Shown here: positions 34,845-43,125 of the stretch, in pieces | Layout: every line of letters starts with the position of its first letter | Position numbering within the stretch: position 1 is the first letter of the stretch | Notes under the pieces: generated by a model | Seen by the model: only the letters and a program-made list of their open reading frames with translations | Told to the model about the DNA's origin: nothing | The model's database searches: none | NCBI GenBank assembly: GCA_963756525.1 | Contig: CAVWNR010000001.1 | Coordinates: 186,001 to 250,000, forward strand | Length of the DNA stretch: 64,000 bases | Direction: 5' to 3' | From: CAVWNR01 sp963756525 | GTDB taxonomy: Bacteria > Actinomycetota > Actinomycetes > Mycobacteriales > Jatrophihabitantaceae | Program-made: the position numbers and the translations under genes

Positions 34845-35151
34845 GCTGCTACCCTGTCATTGCGACCAGCCTCCGCACCACGCGGGGGTGTGCAAGTGGA
34901 CGCCCGAGCCCGCAGTACGGCATCCGCCGCACTGCGAGCCCCGCATCCCACCCGAGCCGCCGCGAGCCGCGGTGCGCCGGGTTCCGGTCCGCGCCGCGCG
35001 GCACCCGCCGGGCGGCCGCTGCGGATACCCGCGGCGTCGCGGATCGGTCGGCTGCCGGGCCCCGTGCGCACAGGCGCGACGGGGCTCTCGTCGTTTCGAC
35101 GGGGCGCCGCCGAAGACCCACCCATACCCGAAGACCTACCAAGGAGGTCCC
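34845..35151 (+). promoter_or_regulatory. infC leader region
   Basis: About 307 bp between the divergent DUF1844 gene and infC with no convincing gene. It is rich in GC hairpins; the clearest pairs GCCCCGT (35059-35065) with ACGGGGC (35079-35085) over a 13-nt loop. A long, structured leader fits the known autoregulation of infC operons, but no specific riboswitch or L20-type leader is recognised. AAGGAGG at 35141-35147 is the infC ribosome site. Confidence 0.5.
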
Positions 35152-35715
35152 ATCAGTTCCGAACCGAGGATCAACGACCGGATCCGCGTACCGGAGGTCC
35201 GCCTCGTCGGCCCGGAGGGCGAGCAGGTCGGCATCGTGCCGATCGGCAAGGCGCTCGAACTCGCCACCGAGGCCGATCTCGATCTGGTCGAGGTCGCACC
35301 CATGGCCCGCCCGCCCGTCTGCAAGCTCATGGACTACGGCAAGTTCAAGTACGAGAGCGCGCAGAAGGCACGGGAGGCCCGGCGCAACCAGGCCCTCACC
35401 GTCATCAAGGAGATGAAGCTCCGCCCGAAGATCGACTCGCACGACTACGAGACCAAGAAGGGTCACGTCGAGCGGTTCCTCAAGCAGGGCGACAAGGTGA
35501 AGGTCACGATCATGTTCCGCGGGCGGGAGCAGTCCCGGCCAGAGCTCGGCTTCCGGCTGCTGCAGCGCCTCGCCGACGACATCGACGAGCTGGGCTTCGT
35601 CGAGTCGGCGCCCAAGCAGGACGGCCGGAACATGATCATGGTGGTGGCGCCCCACCGAAGCAACCGAGCCACCCGAGCCTCCCGGGAGACCGCCCCGGGC
35701 GGCGAGAACCGATAG
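35152..35715 (+). CDS. infC: Translation initiation factor IF-3, ATC start
   Basis: A 187-residue IF-3, which keeps 30S subunits free and proofreads start codons. The start codon is ATC (35152-35154) placed 4 bases after AAGGAGG; residue 2 onward reads SSEPRINDRIRVPEVRLVG, the normal IF-3 N-terminus. No ATG, GTG or TTG fits. Rare start codons in infC are known from E. coli (AUU), where IF-3 represses its own translation by rejecting them. The N-domain (GIVPIGKALELA) and C-domain (KVKVTIMFRGREQSRPELG) are intact. It leads infC-rpmI-rplT. Confidence 0.95.
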   Translation: MSSEPRINDRIRVPEVRLVGPEGEQVGIVPIGKALELATEADLDLVEVAPMARPPVCKLMDYGKFKYESAQKAREARRNQALTVIKEMKLRPKIDSHDYETKKGHVERFLKQGDKVKVTIMFRGREQSRPELGFRLLQRLADDIDELGFVESAPKQDGRNMIMVVAPHRSNRATRASRETAPGGENR

Positions 35716-35738
35716 CGAAACCGGATCGAGAGAGACAG

Positions 35739-35933
35739 ATGCCCAAGAACAAGACCCACAGCGGGATGAAGAAGCGCGTCAAGGTGACCGGCAGCGGCAA
35801 AATGCTGACCGAGCGCGCCGGCAAACGCCACCTGCTCGAACGCAAGTCCTCGCGGATCACCCGGCGCCTCACCGGCACCGCCGAAGTGGCCGCCGTGGAC
35901 GCGCCGCGGGTGAAGAAGCTGCTCGGCCGCTGA
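35739..35933 (+). CDS. rpmI: 50S ribosomal protein L35
   Basis: A 64-residue L35: MPKNKTHSGMKKRVKVTG at the start and a basic body (KRHLLERKSSRITRRLTG). It sits 23 bp after infC and 95 bp before rplT, the usual order. The ATG at 35739 follows GAGAGA. L35 is a large-subunit protein. Nothing unusual. Confidence 0.97.
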   Translation: MPKNKTHSGMKKRVKVTGSGKMLTERAGKRHLLERKSSRITRRLTGTAEVAAVDAPRVKKLLGR

Positions 35934-36028
35934 CCGGTCCGCCTGAGCCAAAACCCGACCAGCTCGGCGCTGCCGAGCCCGACCCAGCCACTTCCCGCCG
36001 GAGTGGCCGATGAAGACAAGGAAACACA

Positions 36029-36427
36029 GTGGCACGCGTCAAGCGGGCGATCAACGCCCACAAGAAGCGCCGAAGCACCCTCGAAGCCGCCTCCGGGTAT
36101 CGGGGCCAGCGCTCCCGCCTCTACCGCAAGGCCAAGGAGCAGCTGCTGCACTCGGCTACCTACTCCTACCGCGACCGCAAGGCGCGCAAGGGTGATTTCC
36201 GCCAGCTCTGGATCACCCGGATCAACGCTGCGGCCCGTGCCAACGGCATCACCTACAACAGGTTCGTCCAGGGGCTGCGCCTGGCGGGCGTCACGGTCGA
36301 CCGGAAGGTCCTCGCCGAGCTGGCGGTCACCGACGAGGCGGCCTTCGCGGCGCTCGCCGAGGTGGCCAAGGCTGCCGTGGCGGCCGAGGGAACCGGCGGC
36401 GCGGCAGCCGAGCCGCCCGCCGCCTGA
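36029..36427 (+). CDS. rplT: 50S ribosomal protein L20
   Basis: A 132-residue L20, an early-assembling 23S-binding protein. It begins MARVKRAINAHKKRRSTLE with a GTG start at 36029 and shows GYRGQRSRLYRKAKEQ and WITRINAAARANGITYNRFV. An Ala-rich C-terminal extension of about 15 residues (AAVAAEGTGGAAAEPPAA) goes beyond the normal end. Its stop is directly followed by the methyltransferase start. L20 is the known autoregulator of this operon in other bacteria; the 95-bp rpmI-rplT gap could hold a site but none is identified. Confidence 0.97.
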   Translation: MARVKRAINAHKKRRSTLEAASGYRGQRSRLYRKAKEQLLHSATYSYRDRKARKGDFRQLWITRINAAARANGITYNRFVQGLRLAGVTVDRKVLAELAVTDEAAFAALAEVAKAAVAAEGTGGAAAEPPAA

Positions 36428-37204
36428 TTGCTGAGCGACTCCAACGCCCGGCTCGCGGCGGCCCGCCGGCTCACCGACCGGCGCGGCCGCCGCGAGGCCG
36501 GGCGGTTCCTTGCCGAGGGCGCGCAGGCCGTCCGCGAGGCGCTGCGCCGGCCCGGCGCGGTCGTCGAGGTCTTCGCCACCGCCGCGGCGCTGGACCGCCA
36601 CCGCGACCTGCTCGGCCCCCTCGACATCCCGGTCGACGAGGTCAGCGTCCGGGCCGCGGCGGCGCTGTCGGAGACAGTCACCCCGCAGGGGCTGGTCGCC
36701 GTCTGCCGGCGACTCGACGTGCCGCTCGCCGACGCCCTGGGGCGCCGCCCGCGCCTGGTCGCCGCCCTGGTCGACGCCAGCGAGCCCGGCAACGTGGGTG
36801 CCGTGATCCGTACGGCCGATGCCGCAGGCGCGGACGCGGTCGTGCTGGCCGGCGAGACCGCAGACGTCTACAACGGCAAGGCGGTGCGGGCCAGCGCCGG
36901 CAGCCTGTTCCACCTCGACGTCGTCCTCGGCGGCGATCCGCGCGAGGTGATCGACCGCGGCTGCGACGCCGGGTTGGCCACCCTGGCGACCACCCGCCAG
37001 GGCGGCACCGAGCTTGATTCGGTCGACCTGCACCGCCGCACGCTCTGGCTGTTCGGCAACGAGGCGCACGGGCTGCCGGACGACGTCATCGCCGCGGCCG
37101 ATCACGCGGTACGGGTGCCGATCTACGGCGCGGCGGAGAGCCTGAACCTCGCCGCCGCCGCGGCTGTCTGCCTCTACGCCTCGGCGCGCGCACAGCGCGG
37201 CTGA
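36428..37204 (+). CDS. SpoU-family RNA 2'-O-methyltransferase
   Basis: A 258-residue TrmH/SpoU-class methyltransferase. An N-terminal substrate-binding domain (REAGRFLAEGAQAVREALRRPG) is followed by the knotted SPOUT domain with motif 1 DASEPGNVGAVIRTADAAG, motif 2 LWLFGNEAHGLPDDV and motif 3 GAAESLNLAAAAAVCLYA. It probably methylates a ribose in tRNA or 23S rRNA. A TTG start at 36428 abuts the rplT stop with no gap; no better start exists. The infC-rpmI-rplT-SpoU order is widespread in actinobacteria. Confidence 0.92.
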   Translation: MLSDSNARLAAARRLTDRRGRREAGRFLAEGAQAVREALRRPGAVVEVFATAAALDRHRDLLGPLDIPVDEVSVRAAAALSETVTPQGLVAVCRRLDVPLADALGRRPRLVAALVDASEPGNVGAVIRTADAAGADAVVLAGETADVYNGKAVRASAGSLFHLDVVLGGDPREVIDRGCDAGLATLATTRQGGTELDSVDLHRRTLWLFGNEAHGLPDDVIAAADHAVRVPIYGAAESLNLAAAAAVCLYASARAQRG

Positions 37205-37311
37205 CGGCCGGCCGCCAGCGCGGCATCCAGGAGGGAAATGCCTTGCGTGCTAGCGTTTTCGGCGATCCACCGTCTTCCGCACGCGCGTCGAGAAAGGGAA
37301 TTGCCATCGTT

Positions 37312-38085
37312 ATGGGCTACATCACGCTGCCAGCCTTCGAGGACACCGGCTACGTCGTCCTCGACCGTTACGACCAGTCGCGCGATCCGCAGGAGTGGTT
37401 CGACATCACCTATGTCGACTGGAAGTCCTCCGGTGAGACGCGATTCGCCCCGTTGGCCAGCGCGTACGGCGACATGGAGTGCAACGGCTTCTGGAACCAC
37501 ACGCCGCCCAAGACCGACAAGGACGGCGTCTGGGTGCCCGAGAACATCGCCAAGGCGCCACGGTTGAAGGCCCGCGCTGAGGAGCCCGGCGCGAACATCG
37601 GCCGCTGCCGGGTGATCGAGTTGCAGCCCAACAGCTACGCCGACTGCCTCTACAACCTGCACCGCGACGACAACAACCGGCTCAACCCCGAGGGCACCGG
37701 CTGGATCGTGCGCGGCTTCTTCAACCTCACCGATGATGGCGAGTCGGTGATGGTCCTCCGCGAGGACCGCGACGACCCGTCGACCGAGACCCGAATCCCC
37801 TTGCCGGCCGGCGCGCAGGCGATCATCGACACCCAGCGCCTCTGGCACGCGGTGTGGCACCCGGGCCCGCAGCCCCGCTACTGCCTGATCACGTCCTGGG
37901 AGTCCGGCCCTGAACTGGGCGCGTACCTCGAGAAGCACCACGGTGTCAGCAAGATCGACAGCGCGCCGCTCTCCGAGGACGTGATCGCGGACGCGCAGGC
38001 CGAGGTCGCCCGCCGCCGCGCGGAGCGCGAGGCGAAGCTGGCCGCCGAGGGCAAGGTGGCCGTGGAGGTCAGGTCCGAGGCCTGA
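37312..38085 (+). CDS. 2OG-Fe(II) oxygenase-like protein
   Basis: A 257-residue protein with a double-stranded beta-helix look. HRD at 37663 on (LHRDDNNRLN) gives an H-x-D pair, RLWHAVWHPG a distal His, and PRYCLITSW a possible 2-oxoglutarate Arg: the HxD...H triad of Fe(II)/2OG oxygenases. The substrate is unknown. The tail is a charged helix (EVARRRAEREAKLAAEGK). ATG 37312 is chosen, but a strong GGAGGG (37230-37235) lies 7 bases before an in-frame TTG at 37243 that would add 23 residues. It stands alone, followed by a terminator. Confidence 0.72.
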   Translation: MGYITLPAFEDTGYVVLDRYDQSRDPQEWFDITYVDWKSSGETRFAPLASAYGDMECNGFWNHTPPKTDKDGVWVPENIAKAPRLKARAEEPGANIGRCRVIELQPNSYADCLYNLHRDDNNRLNPEGTGWIVRGFFNLTDDGESVMVLREDRDDPSTETRIPLPAGAQAIIDTQRLWHAVWHPGPQPRYCLITSWESGPELGAYLEKHHGVSKIDSAPLSEDVIADAQAEVARRRAEREAKLAAEGKVAVEVRSEA

Positions 38086-38101
38086 GACCCCGTTCTCGCA
38101 A

Positions 38102-38143
38102 CGAAGGCCGCCGCGACGATCACGCGGCGGCCTTCGGTTATTC
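38102..38143 (+). terminator. Rho-independent-type terminator after the oxygenase-like gene
   Basis: A perfect 14-bp stem, CGAAGGCCGCCGCG (38102-38115) against 38123-38136, with a 7-nt loop and a T-containing tail (GTTATTC). It separates the oxygenase-like gene from pheS. Confidence 0.88.
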
Positions 38144-38200
38144 GTTGCCTACCGGCTCATAGACTCGTCCCGCCAGCCGAATCCAGTGAGGACTCCGACG

Positions 38201-39304
38201 TTGAGCTACGACCCGGTCGAGCCGCATTCCCTGCAGCCGGCGACGCTGCGCGGCTACGTCGCCGACGCGGTCGCGGTGATCGGCAAGGCGTCGGACCTCA
38301 GCGAGCTCAAGGCGGCGCGCCTGGCGCACGCCGGAGACCGGTCCCCGCTGGCTCTCGCCAACCGCGAGATCGGACTCCTGCCGCCGGCGGCGCGGGCCGC
38401 GGCGGGCCAGCGGGTCGGGCAGGCCCGCGGCGAGGTGAACCAGATCCTCGCCGCCCGGCAGGCCGAGTTGGCGGCCGAACGCGACGCGCGGGTGCTCGTC
38501 GAGGAGGCCGTCGACGTCACCCTGCCGTGGGACCGCCACCTGGAAGGCGCCCGACACCCGCTCACCACCATTCAGGAGCTCATCTGCGACGTCTTCGTCG
38601 CGATGGGTTACGAAGTGGCCGAGGGCCCGGAGATCGAGACGGAGTGGTTCAACTTCGACGCGTTGAACATGCCGCGCGACCACCCGGCGCGATCGCTCAT
38701 GGACACGTTCTTCGTCGATCCGGATGGCTCCGGCGCTGACGGATTGGTGCTGCGCACGCACACCTCGCCGGTGCAGGCGCGCACCATGCTGCGCCGTCAA
38801 CCGCCGATCTACGTGGTCTGTCCGGGCAAGGCGTTCCGCACCGACGAGCTGGACGCCACGCACTCGCCGGTGTTCCACCAGCTCGAAGGGCTCGTGGTGG
38901 ACGAGGGGATCAGCATGGCGCACCTGAAGGGGACGCTCGACCACATGGCCCAGGCGATGTTCGGGCCCGACATCGTCACCCGGCTGCGCCCGTCGTACTT
39001 CCCGTTCACCGAGCCGAGCGCCGAGCCGGACCTGCTCTGCTTCGTCTGCCGCGGTGAGTCGGTCGGCAACCCGGACCGTCCCTGCCGGACCTGCGACAGC
39101 GAAGGCTGGATCGAGTGGGGCGGCTGCGGGATGGTCAACCCGCGCGTGCTGCAGGCCTGCGGTATCGACCCGGACCGTTACAGCGGATTCGCCTTCGGCA
39201 TGGGGATCGAGCGGACGATGATGTTCCGCAACAACGCGGCCGACATGCGCAACATGGTCGAAGGTGACGTGCGTTTCACCCAAGCATTCGGCATGGAGGC
39301 ATGA
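38201..39304 (+). CDS. pheS: Phenylalanyl-tRNA synthetase alpha subunit
   Basis: A 367-residue PheS. Class II motifs are RTHTSPVQARTM (motif 2 region) and FGMGIERTMMFRNN (motif 3), with a Cys-rich insert (CFVCRGES, then CRTCDSEGW) seen in many PheS proteins. The N-terminal coiled-coil binds tRNA. TTG 38201 is chosen because GAGGA lies 8 bases upstream, which the in-frame GTG 38186 lacks. It is followed by pheT after one base. Confidence 0.95.
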   Translation: MSYDPVEPHSLQPATLRGYVADAVAVIGKASDLSELKAARLAHAGDRSPLALANREIGLLPPAARAAAGQRVGQARGEVNQILAARQAELAAERDARVLVEEAVDVTLPWDRHLEGARHPLTTIQELICDVFVAMGYEVAEGPEIETEWFNFDALNMPRDHPARSLMDTFFVDPDGSGADGLVLRTHTSPVQARTMLRRQPPIYVVCPGKAFRTDELDATHSPVFHQLEGLVVDEGISMAHLKGTLDHMAQAMFGPDIVTRLRPSYFPFTEPSAEPDLLCFVCRGESVGNPDRPCRTCDSEGWIEWGGCGMVNPRVLQACGIDPDRYSGFAFGMGIERTMMFRNNAADMRNMVEGDVRFTQAFGMEA

Positions 39305-39305
39305 C

Positions 39306-41777
39306 GTGCGCGCGCCGGTCAGCTGGCTGGCAGAACATGTCGATCTGCCGTCCGGGACGACGCCTCGTCAGCTCGGCGACGCGCTGGTGCGGGTCGGCCT
39401 GGAAGTCGAGCGGGTGGACGCGGCGGCCGACGCGATCTCCGGCCCGATCGTGGTCGGCCGAGTGCTCTCCTACCAGGACGAGCCGCAGAAGAACGGCAAG
39501 ACGATCCGCTGGTGCCAGGTGGACGTCGGGGAGGGCGAGCCGCGCGGCATCGTGTGCGGCGCGCTCAATTTCGACAACGGCGACCTGGTCGTCGTCTCCC
39601 TGCCCGGGTCGGTCCTCACCGGCGGGCTCGCTGTCGGCGCGCGCAAGACGTACGGGCACATCTCCGACGGCATGATCTGCTCCGAGCGCGAGCTCGGCAT
39701 CGGCGACGATCATGCGGGCATCCTGGTGCTCGCCCCCGACGCCGGGAAGCCCGGCGACGACGCGCTGGACATGCTGGGCCTGCGCGAGCCGGTGCTCGAC
39801 ATCGCGGTGACGCCCGACCGCGGGTACTGCCTGTCGGTGCGCGGCCTGGCCCGCGAGGCCGCCGCGGCGTTCGGTGTGCCGTTCCGTGACGTCGCCGAGT
39901 CGGTCACCGTGCCGCCCGCGGACGCCGTCGCCTATCCGGTGACCGTCGACGACCCGAGTGGCTGCGACCAGTTCTCCGCTCGGGTGGTCGGCGGAGTCGA
40001 CGTTTCGGCGCCGACACCGTCGTGGATGCGGTCGCGGCTGCGGATGTGCGGAATGCGGTCCATCTCGCTGATCGTCGACGTCACCAACTACGTAATGCTC
40101 GAGACCGGCCAGCCGCTGCACGCCTTCGACCGGGCCAAGCTACGCGGCCCGATCGGCGTGCGGCGCGCCCGGCCCGGCGAGCGGTTGACCACACTGGACG
40201 GCGTCGAGCGGATGCTCGACCCGGACGACCTCGTCGTCACCGACGACTCCGGGCCGATCGCGCTCGCCGGCGTGATGGGCGGCGCGTCCACCGAGATCGG
40301 CGAGGCGAGCACCGATGTCGTCCTCGAGGCCGCGCACTGGGATCCGCCGTCGACCGCCCGCGCGGTGCGCCGGCACAAGCTGCCGAGCGAGGCGGCCAAG
40401 CGGTTCGAGCGCGGCGTCGACCCGCGGGTGGCCGCGGTCGCGTTGCAGCGCTGCGTCGACCTTCTCGTCGCACACGGCGGCGCGACGGTCGCGCCGGGCT
40501 TCACCGTCGCAGGTGCCGGGACCGCGCCGGTCGAGATCACGATCGCCGCGTCGCGTCCTGGTGCGCTGGCCGGCATGCCGATCGATCCGGTGACGGTGCG
40601 GCGTCGGCTGACCGAAGTCGGCTGCGATGTGGACGGCGACGCCGAGCTGCACGTCATCCCGCCGAGCTGGCGACCGGACCTCACCGACCCGGCCGACCTG
40701 GTCGAGGAGGTCGTCCGCCTCGAGGGATACGACAAGATCCCCTCGGCGCTGCCCACCCCGCCGCCGGGGCGCGGGCTCTCCGACGAACAGCGGCTGCGGC
40801 GCGCCATCTCCCGCGCGCTGGCCGGCGCGGGCTTGACCGAGGTGCTCAGCTCGCCGTTCGTGGCGCCGTCCGTGCACGACGCGTTCGGACTGGCCGCCGA
40901 CGATCCGCGCCGGCGCGCCGCCCGGTTGGTCAACCCGCTCTCCGACGCCGAGCCGGAGCTGCGCACGTCGCTGCTGCCGGGCCTGCTCGCGACGCTGCAG
41001 CGCAATGTCGGTCGCGGGAGCCGTGACCTAGCCCTGTACGAGATGGGGATGGTCTTCCTGCCGCGGCCGGACGCCCCGCCGCCGCCGCACCCCGGCGTCG
41101 AGCACCGGCCGAGCGACGCCGAGGTCGCGGCGCTGAACGCTTCTGTGCCGGACCAGCCGCGCCACGCCGCCGTCGTGCTGACCGGTCACGTCGCGCGCCC
41201 GGGCTGGTGGGGGCCGGGCCGCGCCGCCTCGTGGGCGGATGCCGTCGAGGCGGCACGCGTCGTCGCCCGCGCGGCGCGCGCCGAGCTGACCGTCCGTCAT
41301 GGCGAGCATCCGCCCTGGCATCCCGGGCGGTGCGCCGAGCTCGTGCTGTCGGGCGGGGTGGTCGGGCACGCCGGCGAGCTGCACCCGCGGGTGATCGCCA
41401 CGCTGGGTCTGCCCGAGCGCACCTGTGCGATGGAGCTGGACCTCGACGCCTTCCCGCCGCCGCCGCCGGCGCCCGCCCCTGAGCTGTCGACGTATCCGCC
41501 CGTGCTGCTCGACGTCGCGCTCGTGGTGGCCGACCACGTGCCGGCGGCCGACGTCCTTGCCGCGGTGCGCGACGGCGCCGGGGAGCTGCTCGAGTCGATC
41601 CGGCTGTTCGACCGCTACGCCGACGCCGACCGGCTCGGCGTGGGCGTCAAGTCGCTCGCGTTCTCGCTGCGCTTCCGGGCGCCCGACCGCACGCTCACCG
41701 TCGACGAGGCGGCAGCCGCGCGGGATGCCGCGGTCGCGTCCGCGGCGGAGCGGGTCGGCGCTCGGCTGCGCAGCTGA
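39306..41777 (+). CDS. pheT: Phenylalanyl-tRNA synthetase beta subunit
   Basis: An 823-residue PheT of normal length. The N-terminal EMAP/tRNA-binding domain (about residues 40-150, with GIVCGALNF), B3/B4 editing region, B5 domain, catalytic-like core and C-terminal FDX-ACB domain (IRLFDRYADADRLGVGVKSLAFSLRFRAPDRTLTVDE, key region about 750-790) are all visible. GTG 39306 starts VRAPVSWLAEHVDLP, the normal N-terminus, one base after the pheS stop. It is the only beta subunit here. Confidence 0.96.
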   Translation: MRAPVSWLAEHVDLPSGTTPRQLGDALVRVGLEVERVDAAADAISGPIVVGRVLSYQDEPQKNGKTIRWCQVDVGEGEPRGIVCGALNFDNGDLVVVSLPGSVLTGGLAVGARKTYGHISDGMICSERELGIGDDHAGILVLAPDAGKPGDDALDMLGLREPVLDIAVTPDRGYCLSVRGLAREAAAAFGVPFRDVAESVTVPPADAVAYPVTVDDPSGCDQFSARVVGGVDVSAPTPSWMRSRLRMCGMRSISLIVDVTNYVMLETGQPLHAFDRAKLRGPIGVRRARPGERLTTLDGVERMLDPDDLVVTDDSGPIALAGVMGGASTEIGEASTDVVLEAAHWDPPSTARAVRRHKLPSEAAKRFERGVDPRVAAVALQRCVDLLVAHGGATVAPGFTVAGAGTAPVEITIAASRPGALAGMPIDPVTVRRRLTEVGCDVDGDAELHVIPPSWRPDLTDPADLVEEVVRLEGYDKIPSALPTPPPGRGLSDEQRLRRAISRALAGAGLTEVLSSPFVAPSVHDAFGLAADDPRRRAARLVNPLSDAEPELRTSLLPGLLATLQRNVGRGSRDLALYEMGMVFLPRPDAPPPPHPGVEHRPSDAEVAALNASVPDQPRHAAVVLTGHVARPGWWGPGRAASWADAVEAARVVARAARAELTVRHGEHPPWHPGRCAELVLSGGVVGHAGELHPRVIATLGLPERTCAMELDLDAFPPPPPAPAPELSTYPPVLLDVALVVADHVPAADVLAAVRDGAGELLESIRLFDRYADADRLGVGVKSLAFSLRFRAPDRTLTVDEAAAARDAAVASAAERVGARLRS

Positions 41778-41797
41778 GCAGCTGAACACGGTGGACT

Positions 41798-41893
41798 GCG
41801 ACTTTGCCCCGCTACGACACGCTCGAGCGCGACTTTGCCCCGCTACGACACGCTGGCGGCGCCCTGCAGCGTGTCACAGCGGGGCAAAGTCGC
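41798..41893. repeat. Hairpin repeat family 2 in the pheT-argC gap
   Basis: A 26-nt unit (core GACTTTGCCCCGCTACGACA) occurs twice in direct orientation, at 41798-41823 and 41829-41854, and once inverted at 41868-41893. Copy 2 and the inverted copy form a hairpin: 16 bp, a 2x2 AC/AC bubble, 8 bp, and a 13-nt loop. Copy 1 looks like a duplicated left arm. It lies just after the pheT stop, and no gene is seen here. Confidence 0.85.
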
Positions 41894-42108
41894 AACCAAC
41901 CCGGGCACGTCAGCCGAGATGACCGACGCGCGGCGCAGCCACCGGTCGCCGTCGCGGGCCCGACTTCATGTACGCCTGCATCTGCGGCGCCCGGGCAGGG
42001 TCGGCGGCAGCGCGCAGCGCACTGCGGCGACCAGCTGCCGATCGGCGTCGGACATCGGCTGACACCCTACCTACGCATGAACTTGCGTCATCGTGCATAA
42101 TCGTGCGC
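41894..42108 (+). promoter_or_regulatory. argC upstream region with candidate ARG box
   Basis: No gene is seen in the 331 bp between pheT and argC; the first third holds the hairpin repeat. Just before the argC ATG, ACGCATGAACTTGCGTCA and GTGCATAAT (about 42073-42101) resemble actinobacterial ArgR sites, which carry TGCAT-type half-sites. The gene set downstream includes argR, so control by ArgR and arginine is expected. The operator is tentative. Confidence 0.4.
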
Positions 42109-43125
42109 ATGGGTTGTCCGGTCGGTGTCGTCGGAGCCAGCGGGTACGCGGGTGGTGAGCTGCTGCGCCTGCTCGCGGCCCATCCGCACTTCGAGGTGGT
42201 CGCCGCCGCGGCGCACGGGAACGCCGGGCAGCCGCTGGGCGCGGTACACCCGAACATCCGATCGTTGGCCCATCTCACGTTCGCGGAAAGCCGCCCGGAC
42301 GCGCTCGGCGCGGCCGAGCTGGTCTTTCTGGCCCTGCCGCACGGCGCGTCGGGGACATTCGCCGAGCTGGTTACCGTCGGCACCAAGATCGTCGACCTCG
42401 GCGGTGACCACCGGCTCGTCGACGTCGACGTCTACCAGCGCTACTACGGCACCGAACACCACGGCGCGTGGACCTATGGCCTGCCCGAACTGCCCGGTCA
42501 GCGCGCCGAGATCGCGCAGTCGGAACACGTGGCCAACACCGGCTGCCACGCGGTGGCGACCATCCTCGCGCTGGCGCCGCTGATCGCGGCCGGGATCGTC
42601 GACCGTGCCGATGCCGTCGTCGTGTCCGCCAGTGGCACATCCGGCGCGGGACGCACGCCCAAGCCGCATCTGCTCGGCAGCGAGGTGATGGGCGACGCGT
42701 CGCCGTACCGGGTCGGGGCGCACCAGCACGTCCCGGAGATCAAGCAGGCCACCGGGGCCACGTCGCTGTCGTTCACGCCATTGCTCGCACCGATGCCGCG
42801 CGGCATCCTCGCGACGGTCACCGCCCGCCCCGCGCGCCCCGGCGTCACCGCCACCGACGCGCGGGACGCGCTCGCGGCCGCATACGACGGCGAACCGTTC
42901 GTCCACGTCCTGCCCGACGGCGAGCAACCGCACACCGCCGCGACGCTCGGGTCGAACTCGGCGCACCTGCAGGCCGCGGTCGACGCCGACTCCGGCCGGG
43001 TGATCGTCACCTGCGCCCTCGACAACCTCGGCAAGGGCGCCGCGGGCCAAGCCGTGCAGAACGCCAACCTGATGCTCGGCCTCGCCGAGACGGCCGGCCT
43101 CTCCACCGACGGCACCGCGCCATGA
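42109..43125 (+). CDS. argC: N-acetyl-gamma-glutamyl-phosphate reductase
   Basis: A 338-residue ArgC, third enzyme of arginine synthesis. It has the NADP-binding start VGVVGASGYAGGELLRLLA, the catalytic Cys in VANTGCHAVATILALAP and PMPRGILATVTA. The length and motifs are normal. The ATG at 42109 gives MGCPVGVVGASG; the open frame upstream is not protein-like. Its stop overlaps argJ by ATGA, starting the argCJBDFRGH run. Confidence 0.97.
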   Translation: MGCPVGVVGASGYAGGELLRLLAAHPHFEVVAAAAHGNAGQPLGAVHPNIRSLAHLTFAESRPDALGAAELVFLALPHGASGTFAELVTVGTKIVDLGGDHRLVDVDVYQRYYGTEHHGAWTYGLPELPGQRAEIAQSEHVANTGCHAVATILALAPLIAAGIVDRADAVVVSASGTSGAGRTPKPHLLGSEVMGDASPYRVGAHQHVPEIKQATGATSLSFTPLLAPMPRGILATVTARPARPGVTATDARDALAAAYDGEPFVHVLPDGEQPHTAATLGSNSAHLQAAVDADSGRVIVTCALDNLGKGAAGQAVQNANLMLGLAETAGLSTDGTAP

